Positions 10,679 through 19,401 of a stretch of DNA of 24,888 nucleotides are shown here, in pieces (the stretch's first letter is position 1; each line of letters begins with the position of its first letter). This stretch comes from Acanthaster planci. Lineage: Eukaryota; Echinodermata; Asteroidea; Valvatida; Acanthasteridae. Made by a program: the position numbers and the translations under genes. Under the pieces are notes generated by a model. That model was not told where the DNA came from and searched no databases. It saw only the letters and a list, made by a program, of their open reading frames with translations. Where the stretch lies: positions 337,534 through 362,421 of the forward strand of contig NW_019091388.1 of NCBI RefSeq assembly GCF_001949145.1, written 5' to 3'.

Positions 10679-10835
10679 CTGAATGGTGCATAGCAGAATC
10701 GAATTGCGAAATCGCCTAATAGAATAGTAAAATTGCTGAATGGAAATGTGGCATTGAATGGTGAAACTGGCGAATGAAATGGAGGAAATACCAAATTAAA
10801 TCTTGCCAAACTGAATGGTAAAATCATGGAATGGA
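10679..10835. repeat. Degenerate minisatellite of ~16-18 bp (CTGAATGGTAAAATTG-like)
   Basis: The word GAATGG or a near variant recurs at 10681, 10696, 10722, 10738, 10756, 10772, 10813 and 10829. Adjacent spacings are mostly about 16-18 bases or a multiple. Each word is usually preceded by CT or TT and followed by a run of A with a G. The minus-strand frame 10408-10845 (145 codons, PF[SHN]-rich) is a by-product of this repetition: it has no recognisable domain and its repeat register is not a multiple of three. Confidence 0.45.
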
Positions 10836-11620
10836 ACGGTTGCACTGTAGAACGAGTTGTGAAATTAACGAAACCGACAATGTTGGACTACCAAAGAATG
10901 CAACGGTGTTCCATATTCATCGTCGCATCTGTTATCATTGCGTATCTGGAAACCAGATGATAGCCAAAACATTAGTTCTTCGACTTGTATCACCGCAAAC
11001 AAATATACACATCTTTACCTTTGACAATAACGTGTACACCATTTTGTGATACAAGTCAACACCAGTCGAGCGCCAGACTCTGGCATGGTCTAAAACAAGA
11101 GTGTACGCGTGATAACACTACGTGTTTTTTATAACAAAAGTTCACACACCTCATGGGCATGGCTTTGGTGAAGTACAGGTTATAAACTTATTGCCAATTG
11201 ACGTGTAGATCGGTGTATTAAAGTCACAATTGTCAACATGAAACGATAGAGCCGTGAGCTGTTAGCCGTTGGGTCGTCAAATACATAAAATACGTATTTA
11301 TTAACGTTTATAAGCCAAATCGATGTGTAGGACCATAGCGTATGATAAAATTGTTTTGCTCAATACAATATCAAACTGCGTTTTCTCCACTGGTAACAGT
11401 TGTCGACACGAACATGCCACCAAGGCGCAATATTCCCTCTATAGAAATCTTTGTGTAAATGTATACATGAAAGCGCATACAGTGAAGGGAGTTGTTTTAA
11501 CCATTCGTATGATAATTATATAAGTGACACAAACAAAATATCTTCTGATTTGGCTCGGCCCGTTCACCTAATGGTTTTGTAAAGGGTCCTTTCCCCCAAC
11601 TTGTTGGTAGTTTTCTTTTT
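10836..11620. other. No recognisable gene
   Basis: Short frames without motifs (10831-11049 and 11323-11523, both plus). No repeat or RNA structure was seen. TA-rich and TACGTATTTATTAACG-type words occur near 11291. Confidence 0.4.
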
Positions 11621-11622
11621 TA

Positions 11623-11921
11623 AAGAGCACCTCTAAGGAAAACATGTTTTTTTCTCTAATTTTATCTGTTCAAATAAATATGGAAGCATCCAAGTCGAAT
11701 GCAGAGTCATTTGTCTTCAGAGCTCAACTATAACGAGCTTAAAAGGGCTTTTTCTGTTCATGCCAAGATGCGAATTCTGAATGTAGATCGCGTCATTCTG
11801 AGAAAACAGAGAACGAGGGGAAACCTCGCCCTGTGGTCAAAGTGGATAATTCCCTTGTGCACGCCAAACAATGGCCAAGAGATAAAATCAGAGAAAACGT
11901 GTTTTCTTTAGAAGTGCTCTT
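11623..11921. mobile_element. 299-bp MITE with ~50-bp terminal inverted repeats and TA target duplication
   Basis: The left end starts AAGAGCACCTCTAAGGAAAA and the reverse complement of the right end starts AAGAGCACTTCTAAAGAAAA. Similarity continues through ACA(T/C)GTTTT, TCTCT(A/G)ATTTTATCT, about 90 percent over some 45-50 bp. A TA dinucleotide flanks both sides (11621-11622 and 11922-11923), the target duplication typical of the Tc1/mariner superfamily. Length, long inverted repeats and lack of a transposase fit a non-autonomous element. The interior is not palindromic and its 70-codon plus frame has no known domain. High arm identity suggests it is younger than the other foldbacks here. 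TA is a short and common word, so superfamily placement is tentative. Confidence 0.75.
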
Positions 11922-12451
11922 TATTAAGAAAAGGCTTTTTTGGTGCAGGAGGGTTGTTTAATTTTCTCTTTTGTTTCCTGTTTTGGAGAACAGCATTTGT
12001 CTTCAAGAGCGTCAACATTTCAATATCAGACTGCATGAGCAACAGCGTTTGTTTCCTTTAAAAAATCAGTTCCAGAAAAATATTTGTAAGATATTCACAA
12101 GCATTGCTTGACCGGTAGTCTTGAGGTAATAATTTTAATTAAGACACAACCAAAATAAGTTTTTTGACAGCTGACAATTTCTAAGGAACGAAATTTAAAG
12201 AAAAAGTCTGCAATGAGGGAAATTCCTTTAACGTAAGTTTCGCTCTGACAACTGCATCGGGTCATCCCGGCTGAATCAATCTACTATAGGTTGGAAAATC
12301 TTCGTAACGTTACCTATTCTCGTTTTAGAATGCAAGAAGTGAAACAAACGTGTATGAATAAAGGAACCTATCAAAATACTGCCGGAAGTGAACGGTATTT
12401 AATTCAATCCATTTATACCCTTCTCCAGATGACTTTTCCACAATAGAGGCT
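11922..12451. other. No recognisable gene
   Basis: T-rich sequence with short frames only. A CATTTGTCTTCAAGAGC word near 11993 resembles one inside the preceding MITE (near 11710), too short to mean much. Confidence 0.35.
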
Positions 12452-12678
12452 GAAGTTAACCCCTGACAGCGCGCTTTCGGGACAGTTGGGTAGGATAAAT
12501 AACTTGCAAAAAATGTAGAATTGGCAATTATTTGTGGTCATTAACTTCTTAAAAGAATAACCTTTGAAAAGGGCCTTTTTAAAATATTCACTAACATACT
12601 AATTTATCCAAAATTGAAAATTACCCAACTTTAAAGAGAAAAAACTGATCGCTCACTTCCAAAAATCTAATATACATG
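12452..12678 (+). repeat. Interspersed repeat family B, copy A
   Basis: This stretch matches the reverse complement of 16772-17008 along its length. Shared segments in order are AAGTTAACCCCTG, GCGCGCT, an AAATAAC segment, TTACTTCTTAAAA-like, AAAAGG(G)CCTTTT, AAATATT, AATTTAT, GAAAA.TTACC and AAAAATCT...ATACATG. Identity is roughly 60-70 percent by eye, so both copies are old. No coding potential and no clear terminal repeats were found. Confidence 0.65.
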
Positions 12679-13254
12679 TCGACCAGTCTAGCCATGTATT
12701 CCTGCGCAAATGTAAAGAAACGTAATTATTTTATGGCAGTCTTAAGAACAGGAAGTCAAAATCAGTTTAGCGGTGTTCGAATTAATTCAGTGCACAAAAT
12801 CAAAGAAATGACCGGTATGTATGAAAAATATTATGTCTAATCTGACCTTTGCTGACAAGAACCGCCTCAGGCCGCCCAAGTAAACATCGAACCCATCGAC
12901 TGTAGATAGGTAAATATTCGCAACAGACAGTTCCGCCATCGAATTTGTTCGGTTTCTTAGGCCAAAGGCGTACCCACATGACATAACACGTACGCAGGTA
13001 CATATTAAGGACCCTTCCATTATGTACGATTTTTGAGTGCGTTGCGCACACGATGCGTTCATGCGTTTCACTTTCACGGGAAAAAAATCGACCCGTTTAC
13101 TTAACACACGTGTGCATTACCGTAGAAAGAGTAAAAAACACGCGTGCATTACGTTTGGCCGTCGAAATCACACCAGGGGAGATTGTGACGGATACGCAGC
13201 GCTTGGCTCGAGTGTTGATACCCATATGGAGAGGCGCCTTACTTGCACCCATAG
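12679..13254. other. CpG-richer stretch without a recognised gene
   Basis: Between about 12980 and 13260 the sequence has clearly more CpG than most of the window (GTGCGTTGCGCACACG, CACGCGTGCATTACG). CACGTGTGCATTAC at 13107-13120 recurs as CACGCGTGCATTAC at 13139-13152. Overlapping frames lie on both strands (minus 12787-13107, plus 13037-13273) without known motifs. It sits directly upstream of the LINE ORF1 relic, so it may be that element's 5' untranslated region or a host promoter. Confidence 0.3.
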
Positions 13255-13532
13255 CGAATATGTAGTACGTTAAAAATTTCGCAGCCCGGCCGAGAAAACT
13301 ATAAACGAAAACCAGGAAAATTTGAGGCGTTTGTCCGCTCTTCGCTGTCGAAGTTGGTGGAGTGTCAACAACAGCTCGAGACCTGCTTAGCGGCCTTTGT
13401 AGAGCTGAACCATCAGAGAATCGTGGGGCTAAGTCCGGTTTGTAGAAGACTGTTGGTTCTCTGAAATCTGAGCTGGTGGCTGTGACGGAACAGATGGCCA
13501 AGATGAAGGGACAGATCAATAAACGTTTTTAG
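13255..13532 (+). pseudogene. LINE ORF1-like coiled-coil relic
   Basis: Two frames joined by a frameshift near 13455 give coiled-coil-like protein: KFEAFVRSSLSKLVECQQQL and further residues up to VCRRLLVL from 13321 on, then LKSELVAVTEQMAKMKGQIN from 13461, ending in a stop at 13530-13532. Leucine and glutamine/lysine spacing is of heptad type. In L1- and Tx1-like LINEs the first open frame encodes a coiled-coil RNA-binding protein that packages element RNA. The position immediately before an endonuclease relic of the same strand supports this reading. No zinc knuckle or RRM motif is visible, and the N-terminal part is not recognised. The minus frame 13097-13519 overlaps and is regarded as a shadow. 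Confidence 0.45.
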
Positions 13533-13542
13533 TAAAGATTTT

Positions 13543-13925
13543 CAAGAAGGAAGCCAATGCTTTAACGGCCCAAATAGGGACGATCCGGATTTTTTCAACA
13601 AAGTTTATGATGTTATTTTTGGTTTCGGCAATCCCCATACAATTTTATGCGGTAATTGGGATCTGGTTTTAGACAGTAAACTTGACTTTAAAAATTATCC
13701 CCTGTTAATTATGTACTGACTAGACACAAGGTGTTGAGTTTACGTAAAAACCCTGATCTTATTTATCTTATTGATTCAAAATCTGAACTCAAGGGGGTTT
13801 CCTGGAGACAGCATTCCACTTTGAAACAGTCTAGGGGATTTCTTCTGATTGTTCTAATCTAGTTTCATGTGATTTTAACCCGAGGTATCGGACAGATCAC
13901 TGTTTAGTTTTGTTTGGTTTTTAAT
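13543..13925 (+). pseudogene. L1/Tx1-like LINE apurinic endonuclease domain, N-terminally truncated
   Basis: These are remnants of the endonuclease that nicks target DNA to prime reverse transcription. In order: NGPNRDDPDFFNKVYDVI from about 13564, NPHTILCGNWDLVLDSKLDF (the G-D/N-W-N-like metal-site segment, here with Asn before Trp) near 13631-13690, VSWRQHSTLKQSRGF near 13798 (family TWR...QSRLDF motif), and RYRTDHCLVLF near 13882 (the S/T-D-H active-site motif, kept as TDH). The first half of the domain, including its catalytic Asn and Glu, is missing, so a deletion joins ORF1 to mid-endonuclease. Several frameshifts and a stop after NYPLLIMY interrupt it. It belongs with the reverse transcriptase downstream. 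Confidence 0.85.
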
Positions 13926-13974
13926 CAAATGGAAAGCAATCAATCAAACAAGCAACTTTGTCTTGTTAATTTGC

Positions 13975-15345
13975 ATGAATCGAAAATGGATGGTATTATG
14001 GTTAGATCCCGTACAAGGTGGATGTATTGTGGAGAGAAACCATCGAAATGGTTTTTTTTTAATCTGTAGAAGTGTAATTGTAATAATAGGATTATTACCA
14101 GAATTATACAAAGGAAGCGGCACTGATTTAAAGACTTCCGGAGGAGGCCCGTTGTTTTCACAGGAATTACACACGTATTCAGAGCAAATACCAAACGTTA
14201 ATCTTCTGTCTGTTTTATTATTTAACCTTCCCTTTTCTTTCAACTTCGATTAGGGAAAAAAATAAGTGGCCCGCTGACCCATGAAGAAATTTTGAACGTT
14301 TTAAAGAATACTAAAACTGGCTTTACATTTAAATTCTATAATTTTTTTCTCTGACATGTCATGGTTTCTTTCACGATTTCTTAATTTTGGGTATGATATT
14401 GGGAGACTCTCAGTTACTCAACAGCTCGGCATCATTATCTTGCTTTACTCAATGCTCGGCATCATTACCTTGCTTTCAAAAGGGGATAAACCCCGTCAGT
14501 TCTTAATTTAAACTGGAGACCCATTTCGTTATTGAATACTTTTTATAAATTAGCTTCCGGTTGTAATTCTTTGAGACTCAAAACTTGCTTCTCCAAAATT
14601 ATTCATGAAAATCAGAAAGGTTTTTGCAGGGCGCTATATCGAGGATAATATTCGCTTGATGTATGATTTACTTTATTATACAGAGAACAGTAATACCCCT
14701 GGTGTCTTTTTGTTAATTGATTTTAAGAAAGCGTTTGATTCAGTTTCGCACGAATTCATTAGTGAAGTCTTGGATCTCTTTAATTTTAGCCCCTTAGGGC
14801 CATCATGAATTATAACAGAGTGCTTGAAACCACTGCTACTTTAATTGATCACTGGTCTAAGAGAAATTTAATGGTTCTTGGTCTAGATACAATTGGTAAG
14901 TCACTTATCCAAGTTTACTTTTTTTTTATTTTGTCTCTTCCAGATCCACCCCAGACATTTGTAAGAACTGAAATGTTATGCTGTATAAATTTATTTGGAG
15001 GGGGACAGACTCTCTGAGAATCAGATGATTAAGATACAAATATGGCGTTGTCAAGATGACTGACTTAAGTTTATACACTGAAGCTCTTAAGTGTACGTGG
15101 ATTTGTAGACTGCTGAATACTGCTGAATAGTAACATTTCCAGGTTGGCTTCTTTGTTTAATAAAATTGTTTAAAAAAATAAAATTATACTTATTTTCTTC
15201 AGCAGGTAAAGTATCCAAATCAGCTTTGGATTGACGTTTTTAAAGATTGGAGTCATTTTGTTCAATGCCATGCTCCGTTGCAAGGGCGGCATGTGCTTGA
15301 ATAATGTTTTGTGGTATAAGCATACAATTACGATCTTTGCTGCGT
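13975..15345 (+). pseudogene. L1/Tx1-like LINE reverse transcriptase and C-terminal region, internally deleted
   Basis: In order: the linker motif MVRSRTRWMYCGEKPSKWF (about 13991-14048), an unrelated-looking stretch 14075-14235, PLTHEEILNVLKNTKTG (about 14270-14320), QLGIITLL with KGDKPRQF (14422-14505), NWRPISLLNTFYKLASG (14512-14562), KIIHENQKGF (near 14597-14626), AGRYIEDNIRLMYDLLYYTE (14627-14686) and motif A LLIDFKKAFDSVS (14712-14750). Protein then jumps from FNFSP (near 14790) to TLIDHWSKRNLMVLG (near 14829-14880), so motifs B to D with the catalytic aspartate pair are deleted. LPDPPQTF, VKMTDLSLYTEALKCTWICR, NQLWIDVFKDW and VLWYKH follow to about 15340. Stops and frameshifts are frequent. 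Intact elements have about 1,200 residues in this protein; far less remains. A purine-rich run at 15420-15441 and AATAAA near 15404 might mark a tail. Confidence 0.88.
14424..14483 (+). repeat. 30-bp tandem duplication inside the LINE reverse transcriptase
   Basis: GCTCGGCATCATTATCTTGC at 14424 recurs as GCTCGGCATCATTACCTTGC exactly 30 bases later, at 14454. In the RT frame this duplicates the LGIITLL core as LGIIILL...LGIITLL. The change is in frame (10 codons), but the copy was already broken elsewhere, so it is most simply a replication slip in a dead element. Confidence 0.8.
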
Positions 15346-16159
15346 AACAGATTAATGTCTAATGTAAATTCACAGTGTATTGAATTTGTTTAAAACCAAA
15401 CTCGAATAAAAGGCCCTGTGGGGGAAAGAAAGAGAGAGAAAAAACTTCATACGTACTGCACCGTATCAAGTTGCTTTATACTTCGCTGTCTGTCGGGCCT
15501 ACGTGTAACACGACAGCCTATTAACGTGATGACGTCATTAGAGAAAAAGGTACTGATACGTGGCACGCACCCATTTTCTGTTTGCCGAAACTGAACATTC
15601 TTGTCAGTTTTTTTCAGTTCAGTGCAATTCACTTTATTTCCACATAATATTTTTCTATAGAAACAGTTTCACAGAGTGTATGTGGATTGGGGCCCCCAAG
15701 AAGCAGTGCTTGTCGAGGTGGGGTCCCCAGTTACGAATAAACAAAGTTCCACAAAACAACATCACACTAACACTTTACAAATAACACAACAAATATTAAA
15801 TACAACATGTACATGTCCATGTAGCCTTTGCCTGTTGCAACCCCTTAAGAAATTAGTCGTTACTTAAATAGTTAATTAGTAATTTACTTTTATAGTTGTG
15901 TTTGGATGCTGAGGTACTATATGCACCTACATGGTTCACAGTAGAAATAGCGAGCTTAGTACGTGCGAATGAGGAAAGAAATTCTTCACTTTGCCTTGTA
16001 AAGTGGTGATGAAAATCCTCATTTCAAACATTGAGCAAATTGGTTGCGGTAGCTGAGAGTTACTGAGTTGATACTGGAAAGAGTAGATGTCAGTGATTTT
16101 TAGAGTATTACAATTGTAAAAAAAAGACACATAAGTGCTGAAAACAAATACGCACGATT
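15346..16159. other. No recognisable gene
   Basis: Holds a purine run (15420-15441), one perfect TGACGTCA (15530-15537), and two GGGG-CCCC palindromic words about 30 bases apart (15688 and 15718). Frames on both strands lack motifs. Part could be LINE 3' untranslated sequence. Confidence 0.35.
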
Positions 16160-16457
16160 AAGGAGACCTTCGACGATATAGTGCTGGAAGTGGAAGTTCG
16201 TTGATGAAATTTATGTCCCGGGGCTGTTTCACCACATTGAATGAAGAACACAATGATAAAATTTCCCACACGAGTGTTTTTTGGGGTGGCTTCAATTAGA
16301 AATCATCCTTTCAAAAATAACTGAAACCACGCCGTGAAACACTCATGTTGGAATTTTACAATTATTTTACTCAAGTTATATTTAGGAAAAGTCACCTGGA
16401 GATGGGTAAATGTTATACGACCATTCACTTTCGGCAATATAGTTCTCAGGTCTCCTT
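16160..16457. mobile_element. ~298-bp foldback/MITE, diverged
   Basis: AAGGAGACC at 16160-16168 is mirrored by GGTCTCCTT at 16449-16457. Inward, left GATATAGTGCTGGAAGTGGAA matches the reverse complement of the right, ACTATATTGCCGAAAGTGAA. Closer to the centre, left AAAATTTCCCACACGAGTGT and GGGGTGGCTTCAATTA match the reverse complement of the right, AAAATTCCAACATGAGTGT and GGCGTGGTTTCAGTTA. So almost the whole element is a palindrome of about 65-75 percent identity centred near 16308. No coding capacity. No convincing target duplication could be read. A further AAAGGAGACTGA lies just outside, near 16487. Confidence 0.65.
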
Positions 16458-16771
16458 GTTTATTTTCGCTTCATGAAATTACGTCAAAAGGAGACTGAAC
16501 AATGTTGCAAAGTTTTATCTTTCTGCAGTCGAATGGGTCCAGATTCAGTTGATTTGACATGAAGCAGTTCTTGTCAGCAACGGTTAGATTAAGCATGAGA
16601 ATCTTTCATAAAAGTAAATTATTGCTTTAAGTTCATTTCCTTATAAAGTAAAAAAAAAAATCGCATTTTTTTGGGGGGGGGGCGGTTGGGGCTTTTACCG
16701 ACACACTACCATTGAAGTTTACTTCCGTATGTTAATCTGCGTATACGAGACTGCCGAGTTGCACTGTTCTT
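16458..16771. other. Unassigned, contains A-run and G-run
   Basis: An 11-base A-run (16650-16660) is followed shortly by a T-run and a G10 run with CGGTTGGGG (16673-16691). Four G-tracts of three cannot quite be formed, so a stable G-quadruplex is doubtful. No gene was seen. Confidence 0.4.
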
Positions 16772-17008
16772 CATGTATTTCAGATTTTTGTCAGTGATGG
16801 GTCAATTTTTCGCAGGTTATTTCTCTTTTTGCTAAGGTAACTTTTCAGTTTCTATAAATTGACATGCTAGCAAATATTTTCGAAAAGGCCTTTTTCCAAG
16901 TTGAGTTTTTAAGAAGTAACTGATCCCAAAAAATAAGAAATTTTGACATTTTTACATGTTATTTTTCCTATGCAGGGGTTTCGGCAGCGCGCAACCAGGG
17001 GTTAACTT
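16772..17008 (-). repeat. Interspersed repeat family B, copy B (opposite orientation)
   Basis: This is the reverse-oriented counterpart of 12452-12678, with shared segments from CATGTATTTCAGATTTTTGTC through CGAAAAGGCCTTTTTCC and TTTTTAAGAAGTAACT to GGGGTTAACTTT. Its conserved end (17008) is only 10 bases from the start of the 17018-17180 foldback. Copy A has no foldback at its corresponding end, so the two were probably brought together by separate insertion. Confidence 0.65.
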
Positions 17009-17017
17009 TTGTTACAA

Positions 17018-17180
17018 GCGATTCACAATAGTGCGCCTCCCAGAGTTTGCAACGCATTGGCCAATTACAATGGGCGAAATCTGTCGACCCTTTCCAAACG
17101 TGCATTGGGTCGACAGATTTCGCTCACTGTGATTGGCCAACGGGTTGCAAACTCTTGGAGGTGCACTATTGTTAAACGCC
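17018..17180. mobile_element. Short foldback element (two ~75-bp arms, ~14-bp loop)
   Basis: The left arm 17018-17090 and the reverse complement of the right arm 17105-17180 agree at roughly 85 percent. Shared runs include CAATAGTG, GAGTTTGCAAC, TTGGCCAAT and CGAAATCTGTCGACCC. Because the arms mirror each other, both strands translate to nearly the same peptide (NSAPPRVCN...GRQIS), which explains opposed frames of 79 and 77 codons; neither is taken as a gene. The motifs GATTGGCCAA and TTGGCCAATTAC contain inverted CCAAT boxes. No transposase. A transcript through it would fold into a long hairpin. Confidence 0.8.
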
Positions 17181-18392
17181 CGTATTGTGTGCGGGCTGAA
17201 TTCATCCCCTTCGAGCGAAAACAAGAGAGGGCGTGTTTTACACACTAAAGACAGTCCTTTGGTTCATGGTTCCTCGAACTGATCTCAATCATAAAGACTG
17301 GATAGGACACGCGTATATGCTCAGAAAACATGCACAGCTAGCTGAATGGTGAGGGTTTGCGGGTTTTCGCGCATGGGTGTTTTATAACATAGCGGTATGT
17401 TTTGATCATAGAGATCATACGTAGAACGGCATTTTATATAAATCAATAGCAATATTAAATGTCTCAGCTCAGAGTATTCTTTGACATAGATGTTTCAGGA
17501 ATGGGACGAAAAGAAGGGGGTACGTTTGATTTTCGATAGATATATTGCAGACAAAAATTATCTTGTTTTAGTCGTGACATCCGTTCAGCTGTTTTCTATT
17601 GGTATTATTCCTAAAAATCCAGAACTGTAAGAATTGAAATACTTCCTGGGTAAATATTTTAGAAAATGAAATTTACAGCAAATTTACTCAGTGAATAAAA
17701 AACCCTGAGTAATTTGGTTTAAAGTTTACAAATTCATTGAAAGAGTTGGGGACCTTTTAATTTTTTTCTATAAACCTATCTGTAAACAATTGAATCGGGA
17801 CAGAAAACAGAGGAATTTCATTGTGGGGTGTTGTTGTTTTCGTTATTTTTCTCTCTTAAAAGTAATGGAAAGTAAAGATGTTTGACATAATGAAGAGTAC
17901 ATTTTGTTAGCATCCTGCATTACAAACGGCACATTGTACCAGGCACGACGTTTTTTTTCTTAACTATCTCATTCATCTGCCGTACTCAGATCTCGGCAAA
18001 AACACGCCGGATAAAAATAAGCATGTTGTGCAAAGTTCCCTTTACCCGTCTGCTAATTTTTCCAGTTGCACACGCGTACGCCGTTATCCCAGAAGGATAC
18101 GACCCACTTCGCAGATAACTGTATTATTCTCAGGCTTTCCTTCTTGTGTTCGTCAAATCTGACACTAGACGCCATGACTAACAAAGTTACCTCAAAAAAC
18201 AGTTCCACTTCAACGCACGCACACTGAAGTCCACACGTACGTACGGGCCGTGATCATGCATGTGCACGCACGGGGTGTGCACATGATGTAGGACATGCAC
18301 ACGTATGTTCACCGATTCCACTAATTCCACTTAGTTTGTGAGCATGGGCTTAAATTCGGCAACTTTGTAGTCACTTTCTGCTGCTTGTTCAA
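17181..18392. other. No recognised gene; CpG-richer towards the right
   Basis: AT-rich to about 18000. The right part has more CpG (CACGCGTACGCCG near 18071; CACACGTACGTACGG near 18232). CATGTGCAC at 18259-18267 and GTGCACATG at 18277-18285 form a 9-bp inverted repeat with a 9-base loop. This could be the 5' flank of the frame that begins at 18393. Confidence 0.35.
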
Positions 18393-18566
18393 ATGGCGAC
18401 GCCAGCCAGCAAACGACTGTACCCAAATCCATCTGCAGAGATCTTCCACATTGTGAAACAGTTTGCTGAATTTATAACAGAAAATATAACCAGGCTTCAG
18501 ATTTCACTTTGGGATGTGTTTCTTGTTAATCAATTACTGAGTGACATTTCGAAAAAAATGGTGTGA
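18393..18566 (+). CDS. Small ATG frame, 57 codons, possible first exon
   Basis: It begins with ATG in a favourable context for animal translation (A at -3, G at +4) at the end of a CpG-richer stretch. The frame reads MATPASKRLYPNPSAEIFHI, then VKQFAEFITENITRLQISLW and 17 more residues, ending in TGA at 18564. The composition looks like a soluble helical protein, and the codons differ from the AT-rich surroundings, which supports a real coding start. I recognise no family. No signal peptide. No clear GT splice donor follows before the stop; AAAG/GTATTT at about 18606 lies beyond it. It could be a first coding exon whose splice site I cannot pick, a short protein, or chance. Confidence 0.28.
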   Translation: MATPASKRLYPNPSAEIFHIVKQFAEFITENITRLQISLWDVFLVNQLLSDISKKMV

Positions 18567-19178
18567 AAGATGTATGTGTATACGTTACATTTCATTTTTA
18601 AAAAAGGTATTTAAATTCAAAATTTTGAATTGTTCTCCAGTTTTTCCACACATGCTGCATATTTTGGTAAATAAAAGAGTGTTTGAAAAAGGATACCGTG
18701 GTATGTTTAAGCTATTGCGAATTGTTAGTCTTTTCTTATCAATTTCAACTTTGGCTTTCTGCTAACAATGGTCGGCAATGTTTTAAGTGTACACACATGC
18801 ATGTACATGTACTCCATCAACACATGTATACTTGCACTACTACAAATGATTCTCTTGCTAAATATTCCATTTGCAATAACTTAAAAATAATACTGATGTT
18901 TTTAATGGCTCTCAATACACACGGTACTTTATTTACGTTTGTTTGCATAAACTGGAGCAGTGGCTAAATGGGAAAGACCGTGGACGAATTTTCTCTCAAA
19001 TCTGACCGTGTTTATTTATCAAATCACTTTTTCAGATTTTTTTTCGAATTTTGTGGAACTGAGTTCATATAATTCAGTGGTCTAATGTTGTCTAATCAAT
19101 GTTCAGGTGTCTTCGTGAACTTTATTTTCTTGTCTTTTGTTAAATATAAATATGGTCTCCATCCGCAGAAAGAAGTGT
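18567..19178. other. No recognisable gene
   Basis: AT-rich, with CATG/ACATGTA-type words near 18790-18830. Overlapping plus frames (18541-18765, 18683-18967) show no domains. Confidence 0.4.
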
Positions 19179-19401
19179 TGTAACGGTGTCCCATGTCGCC
19201 TGCCGCGAAATTCACACTAAAGTGATCGAGGGCGCATGCGCTAATTCTCAATGAAGTGGTGCAGGCTGATGTAGCCTCAGCTAACCCGTAAAGTGAACCG
19301 CATTGGGGATAGTATGCATGGGTTCCGGTCGCATTCCGGGTCGCTCAGCGGCGTTCGGTTATCCTAGGATCGGAGCACAGAGGATGAATAAGACCGTTAC
19401 A
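19179..19401. promoter_or_regulatory. CpG-richer block with an NRF1-like palindrome
   Basis: GCGCATGCGC at 19232-19241 is a perfect match to the NRF1 consensus of animal CpG promoters. The surrounding 220 bases hold many CpGs (TCGCATTCCGGGTCGCTC, GGCGTTCGG), unlike both flanks. TGTAACGGT at 19179-19187 is mirrored by ACCGTTACA at 19393-19401, so the block may instead be a small transposed unit. No open frame starts convincingly downstream on either strand. Confidence 0.25.

Noticed and set aside
12787-13273. Overlapping frames on both strands in the CpG-rich stretch
   Set aside because: No recognisable motifs, and CpG-rich DNA has fewer stop codons by composition alone.
13097-13519. 140-codon minus-strand frame
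   Set aside because: It overlaps the plus-strand LINE ORF1 relic, starts without ATG and has no domain; taken as a shadow.
16673-16691. G-quadruplex candidate (G10 with CGGTTGGGG)
   Set aside because: Not enough separated G3 tracts to make a three-layer quadruplex.
17009-17248. Two opposed frames of 79 and 77 codons
   Set aside because: Both arise from the same palindrome and encode mirror versions of one peptide; a repeat by-product.
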